Source: Symbiodinium natans (Eukaryota > Sar > Dinophyceae > Suessiales > Symbiodiniaceae). Taken from it: a DNA stretch of 64,000 nt. This document shows, one piece after another, positions 21,232 to 32,637 of the stretch. The notes beneath the pieces were generated by a model, which made no database searches, was not told where the DNA came from, and saw nothing but the letters and a program-made list of their open reading frames with translations. Position 1 is the stretch's first letter. Every line of letters begins with the position of its first letter. The stretch covers positions 186,001 to 250,000 of the forward strand of contig CAJNDS010002236.1 of NCBI GenBank assembly GCA_905221605.1. The letters run 5' to 3'. The translations under genes were made by a program, and so were the position numbers.

Positions 21232-21665
21232 AGATGAATGTCCAAGAAGTTTTTGGAAAATGGAGCTCCCAAAATGACAAATCGCAAGCAGTGTCCCCTT
21301 TAAGGTTTTTGGAAAACTGAGCTCCCAAAATGACAAATCGCAAGCAGCGTCCCCCTTAAGTGTTTGGACAATTGAGCTCCCAAAATGATGAATCGCAAGC
21401 AGTGTCCCCCCTAAAGCTTCTGGAAACCTGAGCGCCCAAAATGACAATTCGCAAGCAGTGTGCCCCTTAAGCTTTTGGAAAACGTAGCTCCCAAAATGTC
21501 AAATCGCAAGCAGTGTCCCCCGTAAGTTTTTGAAAAATGGAGCTCCCAAAATGACAAATCCCAAGCAGTGTCCCCCTGTTCTTTTTTTGCAAAACCGAAC
21601 TTCCAAAATGACAAATCGCAAGCAGTGTCCCCCTTGCTGTAAGTTTTTGGAACACTGAGCTCCCG
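21232..21665. repeat. About seven copies of a 55-65 bp tandem repeat
   Basis: The unit contains GAGCTCCCAAAATGACAAAT, CGCAAGCAGTGTCCCCC and a TTTTGGAAAA-type linker. Minus-strand frames that cross it simply repeat the motif CHFGSS. Confidence 0.9.
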
Positions 21666-21677
21666 CATAAATATTCA

Positions 21678-21705
21678 AGGTTAGATAGTTTAGATAGTTT
21701 AGGTG
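21678..21705. repeat. Isolated copy of the 29-32 kb hairpin-array module
   Basis: AGGTTAGATAGTTTAGATAG then TTTAGG, identical to the module that fills 29.3-31.9 kb but 8 kb away from it. Confidence 0.8.
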
Positions 21706-23907
21706 GTTCCGGGCCTTTCTACCCTGTCCCCCTGGCCCCCCCCTGGCCCGCCTGGCGCCCCTCGGGCTTTGCCCATGGCAAAGAGAAGACGGTACTCGTC
21801 TTCGTCTTTCCTCTCTTTCTTGTCTTTCTTCTCTCTTGTTCGTTTGCCTTTGGAATAAGAAACCAAAGGAAGAACAACGAAAATGAAAGGAACTCGCTTT
21901 CGAAAAGAACCGAGGAGATAGGGCAAGAGGAGGGATATGCTGAAGCATGGACAGGGGCCACGTCGCTTTCCCCAACCATTGAAAAAGGATAAGAAAAGAA
22001 AAGGGCCTCCATTCCCCTGTGTTTTCCCCGTTTCTTGTGTTTTTTTGTCGTTGAAGAGGAGGGAGAGAGAAGGAGGAGGAGAAATAGACAGGATTACATT
22101 TTTGACAGGAAGAGCAAAGGCAACAATAGAAGAGAGATGAATAAAGGGGAAGGAAAGACAAAACAAGGCACAGAGAAGATGGAACTTATCGATCCTCTCT
22201 CCCTTATCTCTCCCTTCCCTCTTCCTTGTCGAAATAAGGAAAACAAAAAGGAAGAATTATGACAAAGGAGAAGGGTAAGGAAAGGAACAGAAGAGATAGG
22301 CCGAGAAGTGGGATATGATGAAGTACGGCAAGGTCCACGTGCAAGGAGTCAGCAGCTTTATGATTCAAGTTCCTTTCTTGTTTGTTAATCAGCTGAAAGG
22401 CAATAGACGGAGAGAAGGGAAAGGGAAGTGAGAGAGGAGAGATCACAACGACGCCTTTTTTATGGAAGCGTACTGCAAGCGCCTGCTTCCATCGCGCATA
22501 GAGTGAGATAGAGAGACTGAGAGACCGAGAATGAGTGAGTGGGAGATAGAGGTAGGGACAGGGAAAGAGAGAAAGCTAAAGAAAGAGCGAAAGAAAGAAC
22601 GATAGCGACAGGGATAGAGACAGAGAGAGACATTGTTGTTGTTGTTGTTGTTTTTTTGTTCGGGGGCGTCCTTTTCTCTCGCTTGAAGATGCAGAAAACA
22701 ATCCAAAGGGACACCCGTTCCATCGCCCATGGCAGAGAGAAGATCGTACTTGTCTTCATCTTTCTTCTCTTGTCTTTGTTCTCTCGTGTTCGTTTCCCTT
22801 TCAAATCAAAAAACCAAAGAAAGAACCATGAAAATGAAGGGAACTCGCTTTCTTTTTCCGTTTGGGAACAACGAAAAGAGCCGAAGGGATACGGCGAGAG
22901 GAGGGATATGCTGAAGCATGGAGGGGGCCACGGGCAGGCAGCCAACCCCGCTCACTTTCCCCAACCATTGAAAAAGGATAAGATTTCTCCCTTCCCTCTT
23001 CCTTGTCGAAATAAGGAAAACAAAAAGGAAGAATTATGAACAAAGGAGAAAGGTAAGGAAAGGAACAGAAGAGATAGGCCGAGAAGTGGGATATGATGAA
23101 GTACGGCAAGGTCCACGCGCAAGGAGCCACCAGCTTCATCATACAAGTTCCTTTCCTGCTTTTAATCAGTTAAAAAGGTAGTAGATGGAGAGAAGGGAAA
23201 AAGAAGTAAGAGAGGAGAGATCACAAGGACGCCTTTTTTCTGGAAGCGTACTGCAAGGAATAGAAGAGACCGGAAGCAAGGAGAGGAACGGACCAAACAA
23301 GGCGCAAAGAAGGTGCATCTCTCCCCTGTCCCTTTTGAATGAGAAAGAACCAGTCTTGCTCTTCACAGATAGGTGTCCTCCCTCCTCTTCAGGAAATCTC
23401 CTTTCCCTTACTTTGCTTGTTGAAGCGAAAAAGAACAAGAACAGATAGAAAGAGAGGAAAGGGAAAGAATAAGCAAAGAATAAGTAAAGAGAGGAGCTCT
23501 TCACCCCTCTCTAGCAAATATGTTCTTTTCCTTCGCGGGGTGTGTCGCTTTTTCTCCCTTGAAGATGCAGAAAACGATTGAAAAAAAGACACCCATTCCA
23601 TCGCCCCTATGTATAGAGTGAGATACCATGAGCATCAGCTGGGTTTGCTGCCAATCCAAAATGGTGTCTCTTTAATCGCTTTCTGTGTCTTCAAACGAGA
23701 AAAAGGGATACCCCTAAGTGCTTTCTTTTGGGATGTCTTTTTTTGCTTGAAACACAGAAAACGTAAAAAGGACGCCTGCTTCCATCGCGCATAGAGTGAG
23801 ATAGAGAGGCTGAGAATGAGTGAGTGAGAGATACAGGTAGGGACAGGGAAATAGAGAAAGCTAAAGAAAGAACGAAAGAAAGAGAGGTAGGGACAGGGAT
23901 GGAGACA

Positions 23908-23958
<51 letters not shown>

Positions 23959-24560
23959 TGTGTGTGTGTGTTTTTGTTCGGGTGGATCCTTTTTTCTCGC
24001 TTGAAGATGCAGAAAACGATCGAAAGGGACACCCGTTCCATCGCCCATGGCAAAGAGAAGATGGTACTTGTCTTCATCTTTCTTCTCTTGTCTTTGTTCT
24101 CTCTTGTTCGTTTCCCTTTAGGTAAAAAGGCCAAAGAAAGAACCATGCAAGTGAAGGGAACTCGCTTTCTTTTTCCGTTTGGGAACAACGGAAAAAACCG
24201 AAGAAGAGATACGGCGAGAGGAGGGATATGCTGAAGCATGGAGGGGGGCCACGGGCAAGCAGCCAACCCCGCTCACTTTCCCCAACCATTGAAAAAGATA
24301 AGAAATGGAAAAAGTGCCTCCGTCCCCCTCTTACTTTAATTTGATTGTGTTTTTGTCGTTGAAGAGGAGGGAGAGAGAAGGAGGAGGAGAAATAGACAGG
24401 ATTACATTTTTAACAGGAAGAGCAAAGACAATAATAGAAGAGAGATGAATAAAGGAGAAGGAAAGACAAAACAAGGCACAGAGAAGATGGAACTTATCGA
24501 TCCCCTCTCCCTTATCTCTCCCTTCCCTTTTTCTTTTTGAAATAAGGACAACAAAAAGTA
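21700..24560. repeat. Pyrimidine/purine-biased mosaic of duplicated segments
   Basis: Segments recur in shuffled order: GTCGTTGAAGAGGAGGGAGA (22050, 24355), GGGATATGCTGAAGCATGGA (21930, 22900, 24222), GAAGTGGGATATGATGAAGT (22308, 23082), CCATCGCGCATAGAGTGAGA (22490, 23782). An AG/TG dinucleotide tract lies at 23905-23972. Minus-strand frames of 100-220 codons are Phe/Ser/Leu-rich because of composition and differ between copies; no gene called. Confidence 0.8.
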
Positions 24561-24589
24561 TGAATTGTGAAAAAAGGAGAAGGGTAAGA

Positions 24590-24712
24590 TTGGTACTGTT
24601 GAACCGCCTTGTTTTAAAGGAAACAGGGCGGTTCAACAGTACCAAACTTTCAGAAACATTCTCTAAGAACATTTGGTGCTGGTGAACCGCCTTGTTTTAA
24701 AGGAAACAGGGC
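24590..24712. repeat. Hairpin with 19-bp perfect arms plus a half copy
   Basis: Arms 24590-24608 (TTGGTACTGTTGAACCGCC) and 24627-24645 are exact reverse complements around an 18-nt centre that is itself partly self-complementary. A degenerate left half with the same centre recurs at 24673-24712. Confidence 0.85.
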
Positions 24713-24718
24713 TTACTC

Positions 24719-24800
24719 CCACAGAATTCAATTATTTAATATATTAAAATTGTTTTTCGCGTTTTCGGATTTAATTAATTTAGATAATGTAATTCTGTGG
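24719..24800. repeat. 82-bp AT-rich element with 10-bp terminal inverted repeats
   Basis: CCACAGAATT at 24719-24728 is matched by AATTCTGTGG at 24791-24800, and the similarity continues imperfectly inward. The interior is AT-rich. It could be a small MITE-like remnant; no clear target-site duplication was seen. Confidence 0.5.
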
Positions 24801-24889
24801 AATTAATTTATTTAAATAAATCAAAATGTTTAAATCATTTACGTTAATTTAATTAGAGGTAAATCTGGAGACCTGCAAATACCACACAA

Positions 24890-26885
24890 AACATAGGATG
24901 ATAGGAACAACTTTGCGGGTCGAAATTTGCCGGGATCCCCTTGGCGCCCTACCAAAGTCCTGCAAATACCACACAAAACGGAAGAGGGTAGGAACAACTT
25001 CGCAGGTCGAAATTTGCCGGGCGCCAAGGCCAAAGTCCTGCAAATACCACACAAAACGGAAGAGGGTAGGAACAACTTTGCATGTCGAAATTTGCCGGGA
25101 TCCCCTTGGCGCCCTGCCAAAGTCCTGCAAATACCACACAATACGGAAAAGTCCAGGAACAACTTTGCGGGTCGAAATTTGCCGGGATCCCCTTGGCGCC
25201 CTGCGAAAGTCCTGCAAATACCACACAAAACGGAAGAGGGTAGGAACAACTTTGCATGTCGAAATTTGCCGGGATCCCCTTGGTGCCCTGCCAAAGTCCT
25301 GCAAATACTACACAAAACGGAAGAGGGTAGGAACAACTTTGCATGTCGAAATTTGCCGGGATCCCCTTGGCGCCCTGCCAAAGTCCTGCAAATACCACAC
25401 AAGACGGAAGAGGGTTGGAACAACTTTGCGGGTCGAAATTTGCCGGGATCCCCTTGGCGCCCTGCCAAAGTCCTGCAAATACCACACAAAACGGAAGAGG
25501 GTAGGAACAACTTTGCGGGTCGAAATTTGCCGGGATCCCCTTTCCGCCCTGCGAAAGTCCTGCAAATACCACACAAAACGGAAGAGGGTAGGAACAACTT
25601 TGCATGTCGAAATTTGCCGGGATCCCCTTGGTGCCCTGCCAAAGTCCTGCAAATACCGCACAAAACGGAAGAGGGTAGGAACAACTTTGCGGGTCAAAAT
25701 TTGCCGGGATCCCCTTGGCGCCCTGCCAAAGTCCTGCAAATACCACACAAAACGGAAGAGGGTAGGAACAACTTTGCATGTCGAAATTTGCCGGGATCCC
25801 CTTGGTGCCCTGCCAAAGTCCTGCAAATACTACACAAAACGGAAGAGGGTAGGAACAACTTTGCATGTCGAAATTTGCCGGGATCCCCTTGGCGCCCTGC
25901 CAAAGTCCTGCAAATACCACACAATACGGAAGAGGGTAGGAACAACTTTGCATGTCGAAATTTGCCGGGATCCCCTTGGCGCCCTGCCAAAGTCCTGCAA
26001 ATACCACACAAAACGGAAGAGGGTAGGAACAACTTTGCAGGTCGAAATTTGCCGGGATCCCCTTGGCGCCCTGCCAAAGTCCTGCAAATACCACACAAAA
26101 CGGAAGAGGGTTGGAACAACTTTGCATGTCGAAATTTGCCGGGATCCCCTTGGCGCCCTGCCAAAGTCCTGCAAATACCGCACAAAACGGAAGAGGGTAG
26201 GAACAACTTTGCGGGTCGAAATTTGCCGGGATCCCCTTGGCGCCCTGCGAAAGTCCTGCAAATACTACACAAAACGGAAGAGGGTAGGAACAACTTTGCG
26301 GGTCGAAATTTGCCGGGATCCCCTTGGCGCCCTGCCAAAGTCCTGCAAACACCACACAAAACGGAAGAGGGTAGGAACAACTTTGCGGGCCGAAATTTGC
26401 CGGGATCCCCTTGGCGCCCTGCCAAAGTCCTGCAAATACCACACAAAACGGAAGAGGGTAGGAACAACTTTGCATGTCGAAATTTTCCGGGATCCCCTTT
26501 GCGCCCTGCCAAAGTCCTGCGAATACTACACAAAACGGAAGAGGGTAGGAACAACTTTGCGGGTCGAAACTTGCCGGGATCCCCTTGGCGCCCTGCGAAA
26601 GTCCTGCAAATACCACACAAAACAGAAGAGGGTAGGAACAACTTTGCATGTCGAAATTTGCCGGGATCCCCTTGGTGCCCTGCCAACGTCCTGCAAATAC
26701 TACACAAAACGGAAGAGGGTAGGAACAACCTTTACAGGTCGAAATTTGCCGGGATCCCCTTGGCGCCCTGCCAAAGTCCTGCAATACCACACAAAACGGA
26801 AGAGGGTAGGAACAACCTTGCGGGTCGAAATTTGCCGGGATTCCCTTGGCGCCCTGCAAAAAGTCCTGTAAATACCACACAATGA
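24890..26885. repeat. 87-bp tandem satellite, about 23 copies
   Basis: The unit runs GGAACAACTTTGC(G/A)(G/T)GTCG through GGGATCCCCTTGGCGCCCTG to CACAAAACGGAAGAGGGTA. One early copy is shortened. Because 87 is 29 codons and the unit lacks stops in several frames, reading frames of about 640-657 codons exist on both strands. Variation (GGG/ATG/AGG after TTTGC, C/T in GGCGCC) is not biased to codon third positions in any one frame, so this is read as a satellite rather than a gene. Confidence 0.9.
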
Positions 26886-27228
26886 TGCATGATTCGTACG
26901 TTTATTGCCAAGAACCGACCTTTGTGACCGCACCATTAGGAAAGTACTACGAAGAGACTAAATTTAGTTGGCTTTGCAAGGTGCGAAATGAAGAGAAGTG
27001 ACGCGTGGAAGCCAGATGGAACGAAGTACACAGTGAACGATGTGAATGCGAAAAAGGCCTAATAAAAAGACACTGAACTGGGCCCTTTTTCGTCTATTCA
27101 TTCACTCGTTCACACGCGCACGCACAATTCATGCTTTCGTTTGCTTCGTGCACTACATTATAATATACGTGCGCGTTCTTCGTCATCCAATACCAAGAGC
27201 TGATGCATTAGATTCCAAACGGAAGCGG

Positions 27229-28880
27229 GTATCTCGGGGACCAAGGCTTGCGATTTGGGGCTTTGACGGAAAATTGGATAGGGACCAGGGCTTGCGGTTT
27301 GGCTCTTTGGGGAAAACTTGAACCCAAAATCTTAGGGACCAGGGCTTGCGATTTGGCTCTTTGGAGGAAAACTTGAACCCAAAATCTTAGGGACCAGGGC
27401 TTGCGATTTGGCTTTCGGGGAAAACTTGAACCCGAAATCTTCGGGGCCAGGGCTTGCGATTTGGCTCTTTGGGGGAAACTTGGGCCGAAAAGCTTAGGGA
27501 CAAGGGCTTGTGATTTGGCTCTTTGGAGGAAAACTTTTGGATGAGAAATTGAACCCAAAATCTTAGGGACCAGGGCTTGCGATTTGGATCCTTGGGGAAA
27601 ACTTGGGCCGAAAATCTTGGTGACAAGAGCTTGCGATTTGGCTCTTTGGAGGAAAACTTGGGCCGAAAATCTTAGGGACCAGGGCTTGCGATTTGGCTCT
27701 TTGGAGGAAAACTTGGGCCGAAAATCTTAGGGACCAGGGCTTGCCATTTGGCTGTTTGGATGAAAACTTGAACCCAAAATCTTAGGGACCAGGGCTTGCG
27801 ATTTGGCTCCTTGGAGGAAAACTTAAACCCAAAATCTTAGGGACCAGGGCTTGCGATTTGGCTCTTTGGGGAAAACTTGAACCCGAAATTTAAATTTCGG
27901 GGACCAGGGCTTGCGATTTGGCTCTTTGGGGGGAAAACTTGGGCCGAAAAGCTTAGGGACAAGGGCTTGCGATTTGGCTCTTTGGGGAAAACTTGGGCCG
28001 AAAATCTTAGGGACCAGGGCTTGCGATTTGGCTCTTTGGAGGAAAACTTGGGCCGAGAATCTTAGGGACCAGGGCTTGCGATTTGGCTCTTTGGAGGAAA
28101 ACTTGAACCGAACATCTTAGGGGGCAGGACTTGCGATTTGGCTGTTTGGATGAGAACTTGAACCCAAAATCTTAGGGACCAGGGCTTGCGATTTGGCTCT
28201 TTGGAGGAAAACTTGAACCCAAAATCTTAGGGACCAGGGCTTGCGATTTGGCTCTTTGGAGGAAAACTTGAACCCAAAAGCTTATGGACCAGGGCTTACG
28301 ATTTGGCTCTTTGTAGGAAAACTTGGGCCGAAAATCTTAGGGACCAGGGCTTGCGATTTGGCTCTTTGGAGGAAAACTTGGGCCGAAAATTTTAGGGACC
28401 AGGGCTTGCGATTTGGCCGTTTGGAGGAAAACTTGGGCCGAAAATCTTAGGGACCAGGGCTTGCGATTTGGCTGTTTAGATGAAAACTTGAACCCAAAAT
28501 CTTAGGGACCAGGGCTCGCGATTTGGCTGTTTGGATGAAAACTTGAACCCAAAATCTTAGGGACCAGGGCTTGCGATTTGACTGTTTGAAGGAAAACTTG
28601 AACCCAAAATCTTAGGGACCAGGGCTTGCGATTTGGATCTTTGGGGAAAACTTGGGCCGAAAATCTTAGGGACCAGGGCTTGCGATTTGGCTCTTTGGAG
28701 GAAAACTTGGGCCGAAAATCTTAGGGACCAGGGCTTGCGATTTGGCTGTTTGGAGGAAAACTTGAACCCAAAATCTTAGGGACCAGGGCTTGCGATTTGG
28801 CTCTTTGGAGGAAAACTTGAACCCAAAATCTTAGGGACCAGGCCTTGCGATTTAGCGCTTTGGGTGAAAACGTGAACTCA
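27229..28880. repeat. 55-bp tandem satellite, about 30 copies, two sub-types
   Basis: The unit contains CTTAGGGACCAGGGCTTGCG and ATTTGGCTCTTTGGAGGAAA. Copies end either in CTTGGGCCGAAAAT or in CTTGAACCCAAAAT, in mixed order. Length varies by one to three bases between copies, and one copy carries an insert at about 27536-27545. Not CRISPR-like because there are no unique spacers. Confidence 0.92.
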
Positions 28881-28884
28881 GAAT

Positions 28885-29110
28885 CCCCCCCTTTCGGATT
28901 TAAATTGATTTAAATTATTTGAATTATTTGTATTCTTCAAATTATCTAAACTATTTAGATTATTTAAAGTATTTAAATTATGTAAATTATTTACATTATT
29001 TAAATTATTTAAACATTATTTAATATATTTAAATTATCGAATTCCCGGCCGAATTGAATAATTTACAAAATATAAATCCGAAACCTGCCCGTCATACTTA
29101 AATTATGTAA
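28885..29110. other. AT-rich junction tract
   Basis: TTAAATTATTTAAATT-type sequence separating the 55-bp satellite from the GC-rich repeat. Overall very AT-rich compared with the rest of the window. Confidence 0.85.
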
Positions 29111-29137
29111 CTAATTCAAATCCGAAAAGGGGGGGGG

Positions 29138-29305
29138 GAGCCCGGGCCTCCCCCCAAAATTACGAGCCCGGGCCTCCCCCCACGAGCCCGCACCTCCCCC
29201 CAATACTAAATTACGAGCCCGCGCCTCCCCCCATACTAAATTACGAGCCCGGGCCTCCCCCCAATACTAAATTATTTACGAGCCCGCGCCTCCCCCCAAT
29301 ACTAA
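29138..29305. repeat. GC-rich tandem repeat, about five copies
   Basis: Unit GAGCCCG(G/C)(G/A)CCTCCCCCC followed by an AATACTAAATTAC linker of variable length. Confidence 0.9.
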
Positions 29306-31885
29306 ACTATCTAACCTCTGGCTGGGGGCGACCCAGAGGGAATTAAAACTTTCTAAACTATCTAAACTATCTCAACTATCTAAACTATGTTTTTCCCAAA
29401 ATAGAGGTTGGATAGTTTAGATAGTTGAGGGGCTCGTCTGAACTATCTAAACTATCTAAACTATCTAAAGTATCTAAACTGTCTAACCTCCTTTTTTCCC
29501 AAAATCGAGGTTAGATAGTTTAGAGAGTTTAGATAGTTTAGAAAGTTTAGAAAGTTTCAAACCTCCTGGGGGCCTCCCCGGAAAGAGGTTAGATAGTTTA
29601 GATAGTTTAGATAGTTCAGGGGCTTCCTGAACTACCTAAACTATCTAACCTCTGGCTGGGGTCGACCCAGAGGGAATTAAAACTTTGAAAACTATCTAAA
29701 TGATCTAAACTATCTAAACTATCTAACCTCTGTTTTTCCCAAAATCGAGGTTAGATAGTTTAGATAGTTTAGGGGCTCGTCTAAACTATCTAAACTATCT
29801 GAACTATCTAAACTATCTAAACTATCTAAACTATCTAAACTATCTAAACTATCTAAACTATCTAAACTATCTAAACTATCTAACCTCCTTTTTTCCCAAA
29901 ATCGAGGTTAGATAGTTTAGATAGTTTAGATAGTTTAGAAAGTTTCAAACCTCCTGGGGGCCTCCTCGGAAAGAGGTTAGATAGTTTAGATAGTTTAGAT
30001 GGTTTAGATAGTTCAGGGGCTTCCTGAACTATCTAAACTATCTAAACTATCTAACCTCTGGCTGGGGCCGACCCAGAGGGACTTAAAGCTTTCTAAACTA
30101 TCTAAACTATCTAAACTATCCAAACTATCTAAACTATCGAACCTCTGTTTTTCCCAAAATCGAGGTTAGATAGTTTAGATAGTTTAGGGGCTCGTCTAAA
30201 CAATCTAAACTATCTAAACTATCTAAACTATCTAAACTATCTAACCTCCTTTTTTCCCAAAATCGAGGTTAGATAGTTTAGATAGTTTAGAAAGTTTCAA
30301 ACCTCCTGGGGGCCTCCCCGGAAAGAGGTTAGATAGTTTAGATAGTTTAAATAGTTCAGGGGCTTCCTGAACTATCTAAACTATCTAAACTATCTAACCT
30401 CTGGCTGGGGCCGACCAGGAGGGAATTAACACTTTCTAAACTATCTAAACTATCTAAACTATCTAAACTATCTAAACTATCTAACCTCTGTTTTTCCCAA
30501 AATCGAGGTTAGATAGTTTAGATAGTTTAGGGGCTCGTCTAAACTATCTAAACCATCTAACCTATCTAAACTATCTAACCTTCTTTTTCCCAAAATCGAG
30601 GTTAGATAGTTTAGATAGTTTAGAAAGTGTCAAACCTCCTGGGGGCCTCCCCGGAAAGAGGTTAGATAGTTTAGATAGTTTAGATAGTTCAGGGGCTTCC
30701 TGAACTATCTAAACTATCTAAACTATCTAACCTCTGGCTGGGGCCGACCCAGAGGGAATTAAAACTTTCTAAACTATCTAAACTATCTAACCTCTGTTTT
30801 TCCCAAAATCGAGGTTAGATAGTTTAGATAGTTTAGGGGCCCGTCTACACTATCTAAACTATCTAAACTATCTAACCTCCTTTTTTCCCAAAATCGAGGT
30901 TAGATAGTTTTCATAGTTTAGATAGTTTAGAAAGTTTCAAACCTCCTGGGGGCCTCCCCGGAAAGAGGTTAGATAGTTTAGATAGTTTAGATAGTTCAGG
31001 AAGCCCCTGAACTATCTAAACTATCTAAACTATCTAACCTCTTTCCGGGGAGGCCCCCAGGAGGTTTGAAACTTTCTAAACTATCTAAACTATCTAAACT
31101 ATCTAAACTATCTAACCTCTGTTTCTCCCAAAATCGAGGTTAGATAGTTTAGATAGTTTAGGGGCTCGTCTAAACTATCTAAACTATCTAAACTATCTAA
31201 CCTCCTTTTCTCCCAAAATCGAGGTTAGATAGTTTAGATAGTTTAGATAGTTTAGATAGTTTAGATAGTTTCGAAAGTTTCAAACCTCCTGGGGGCCTCC
31301 CCGGAAAGAGGTTAGATAGTTTAGATAGTTTAGATAGTTCAGGGGCTTCCTGAACTATCTAAACTATCTAAACTATCTAACCTCTTTCCGGGGAGGCCCC
31401 CAGGAGGTTTGAAACTTTCTAAACTATCTAAACTATCTAAACTATCTAAACTATCTAACCTCTGTTTCTCCCAAAATCGAGGTTAGATAGTTTAGATAGT
31501 TTAGGGGCTCGTCTAAACTATCTAAACTATCTAAACTATCTAAACTATCTAACCTCCTTTTCTCCCAAAATCGAGGTTAGATAGTTTAGATAGTTTAGAT
31601 AGTTTAGAAAGTTTCAAACCTCCTGGGGGCCTCCCCAGAAAGAGGTTAGATAGTTTAGATAGTTTAGATAGTTCAGGGGCTTCCTGAACTATCTAAACTA
31701 TCTAAACTATCTAACCTCTTTCCGGGGAGGCCCCCAGGAGGTTTGAAACTTTCTAAACTATCTAAACTATCTAACCTCGATTTTGGGAGAAAAGGAGGTT
31801 AGATAGTTTAGATAGTTTAGATAGTTCAGGGGCTTCCTGAACTATCTAAATTATCTAAACTATTTAAACTATTTAACCTCCTTCT
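29306..31885. repeat. Array of inverted repeats able to form long hairpins
   Basis: Built from the 9-bp word CTATCTAAA and its complement TTTAGATAG, arranged as inverted pairs separated by short GC-rich linkers: TTTTTCCCAAAATCGAGG, GGGGCTCGTC, CCTCCTGGGGGCCTCCCCGG, and GGCTGGGGCCGACCCAGAGG. The linkers recur in fixed order with a period of roughly 330-400 bp. Several pairs are perfect: 30658-30693 with 30699-30734 (36 bp, 5-nt loop), 30913-31000 with 31006-31093 (88 bp, 5-nt loop), 31273-31343 with 31349-31419 (71 bp, 5-nt loop). No coding potential. Confidence 0.95.
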
Positions 31886-32113
31886 CCAAGAAAGGAAAGT
31901 AATCACATAGTACCTAAAGGTCCCTCTTACACATATATATATATACATGTCTATAGATATAGACATATGGCAGCATTGCAGGAGACTAAATAAGCCCAGC
32001 CCCGAACCCCCTATCCTGCGAGCTTTTGGGTTTAGGGTTGAAGGTGGCCAAAACCCTAAACCCTAAGCCCTAAACCCTAAACCCCAAACCCAATTCCCCC
32101 TGGAAAAACACAC
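31886..32113. other. Short unique stretch with CCCTAAA copies
   Basis: Contains an AT palindrome (TGTCTATAGATATAGACA, 31949-31966) and a degenerate CCCTAAA block at 32048-32090, which lies downstream (sense strand) of exon 32114-32175. Confidence 0.7.
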
Positions 32114-32175
32114 CCCGCCTTGCCAGTCTCCTCCGCCTCCCCCTCATCCCAGTCGAGGGAGTAGATGGTGTTGCC
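32114..32175 (-). CDS. Internal exon, acidic, product unknown
   Basis: 62 nt, acceptor GTTGCCAG, donor GTGTGTTT. The frame includes NTIYSLDWDEGEAEETG. It starts on a codon boundary and joins exon 32527-32602 in frame. It is the last exon seen on this strand before the hairpin array. Confidence 0.6.
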
Positions 32176-32526
32176 CTGGCAACAACAGGTCAAACTCCTA
32201 AACTCCTAGCAGCTCCTATAAACTCCTAAAATTTGAAAAGCCCTAAAAGCACTTAAGCCGCAACTAAACCCTACTAAACCCCTATAAACCTTGCAAATCC
32301 CTAGAAACCTGTATAAGCCCCTACAAATCTCTAGAAACCTTTTAACCCTATAGCTCCCGAAAATCCCCCCTAGCCTTCCCTCAGAGCCCTCGAAACTCCT
32401 GGAAACCCCCTAGAAGCCTCCAAAACCCCCTCCTAACCCCCTATAACCCCAAAACCCCCTATCTCTCCCTACCCTAAACCCGAAACCCTAACCCCAAAAC
32501 CTAAACCCTAAACCCTAAAACCGCAC
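32176..32526. other. Intron with degenerate CCTAAA words
   Basis: Plus-strand CCTAAA/CCTATAA/CCTAGAAA words of variable spacing throughout, becoming regular CCCTAAA at 32470-32520. No coding frame seen. Confidence 0.6.
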
Positions 32527-32602
32527 CTCAGGGTTCAGCTCCTCCGCGGCCGAACTTTGGGCCTCCTGGACCTCCTCGGCCTTCGGCGCACCTCGCGCCA
32601 GG
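32527..32602 (-). CDS. Internal exon flanked by inverted telomere-type repeats
   Basis: 76 nt, acceptor GTCCCGGAG, donor GTGCGGTTTTAGGG. The frame includes APKAEEVQEAQSSAAEEL, Ala/Glu-rich and helical. Confidence 0.6.
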
Positions 32603-32637
32603 CTCCGGGACTTTTTTTGGGCTTTTGGGCTTTTGGG

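Noticed and set aside
21499-24672. Minus-strand Phe/Ser-rich frames of 100-220 codons
   Set aside because: Composition effect of pyrimidine-rich repeats; frames are not preserved between duplicated copies.
24898-26885. Reading frames of about 640-657 codons on both strands
   Set aside because: They are by-products of an 87-bp (29-codon) tandem repeat without stops in several frames. No start context, domain or codon-position bias supports a gene.
27229-28880. CRISPR-like array
   Set aside because: Units are contiguous 55-bp repeats without unique spacers, and the DNA is eukaryotic.
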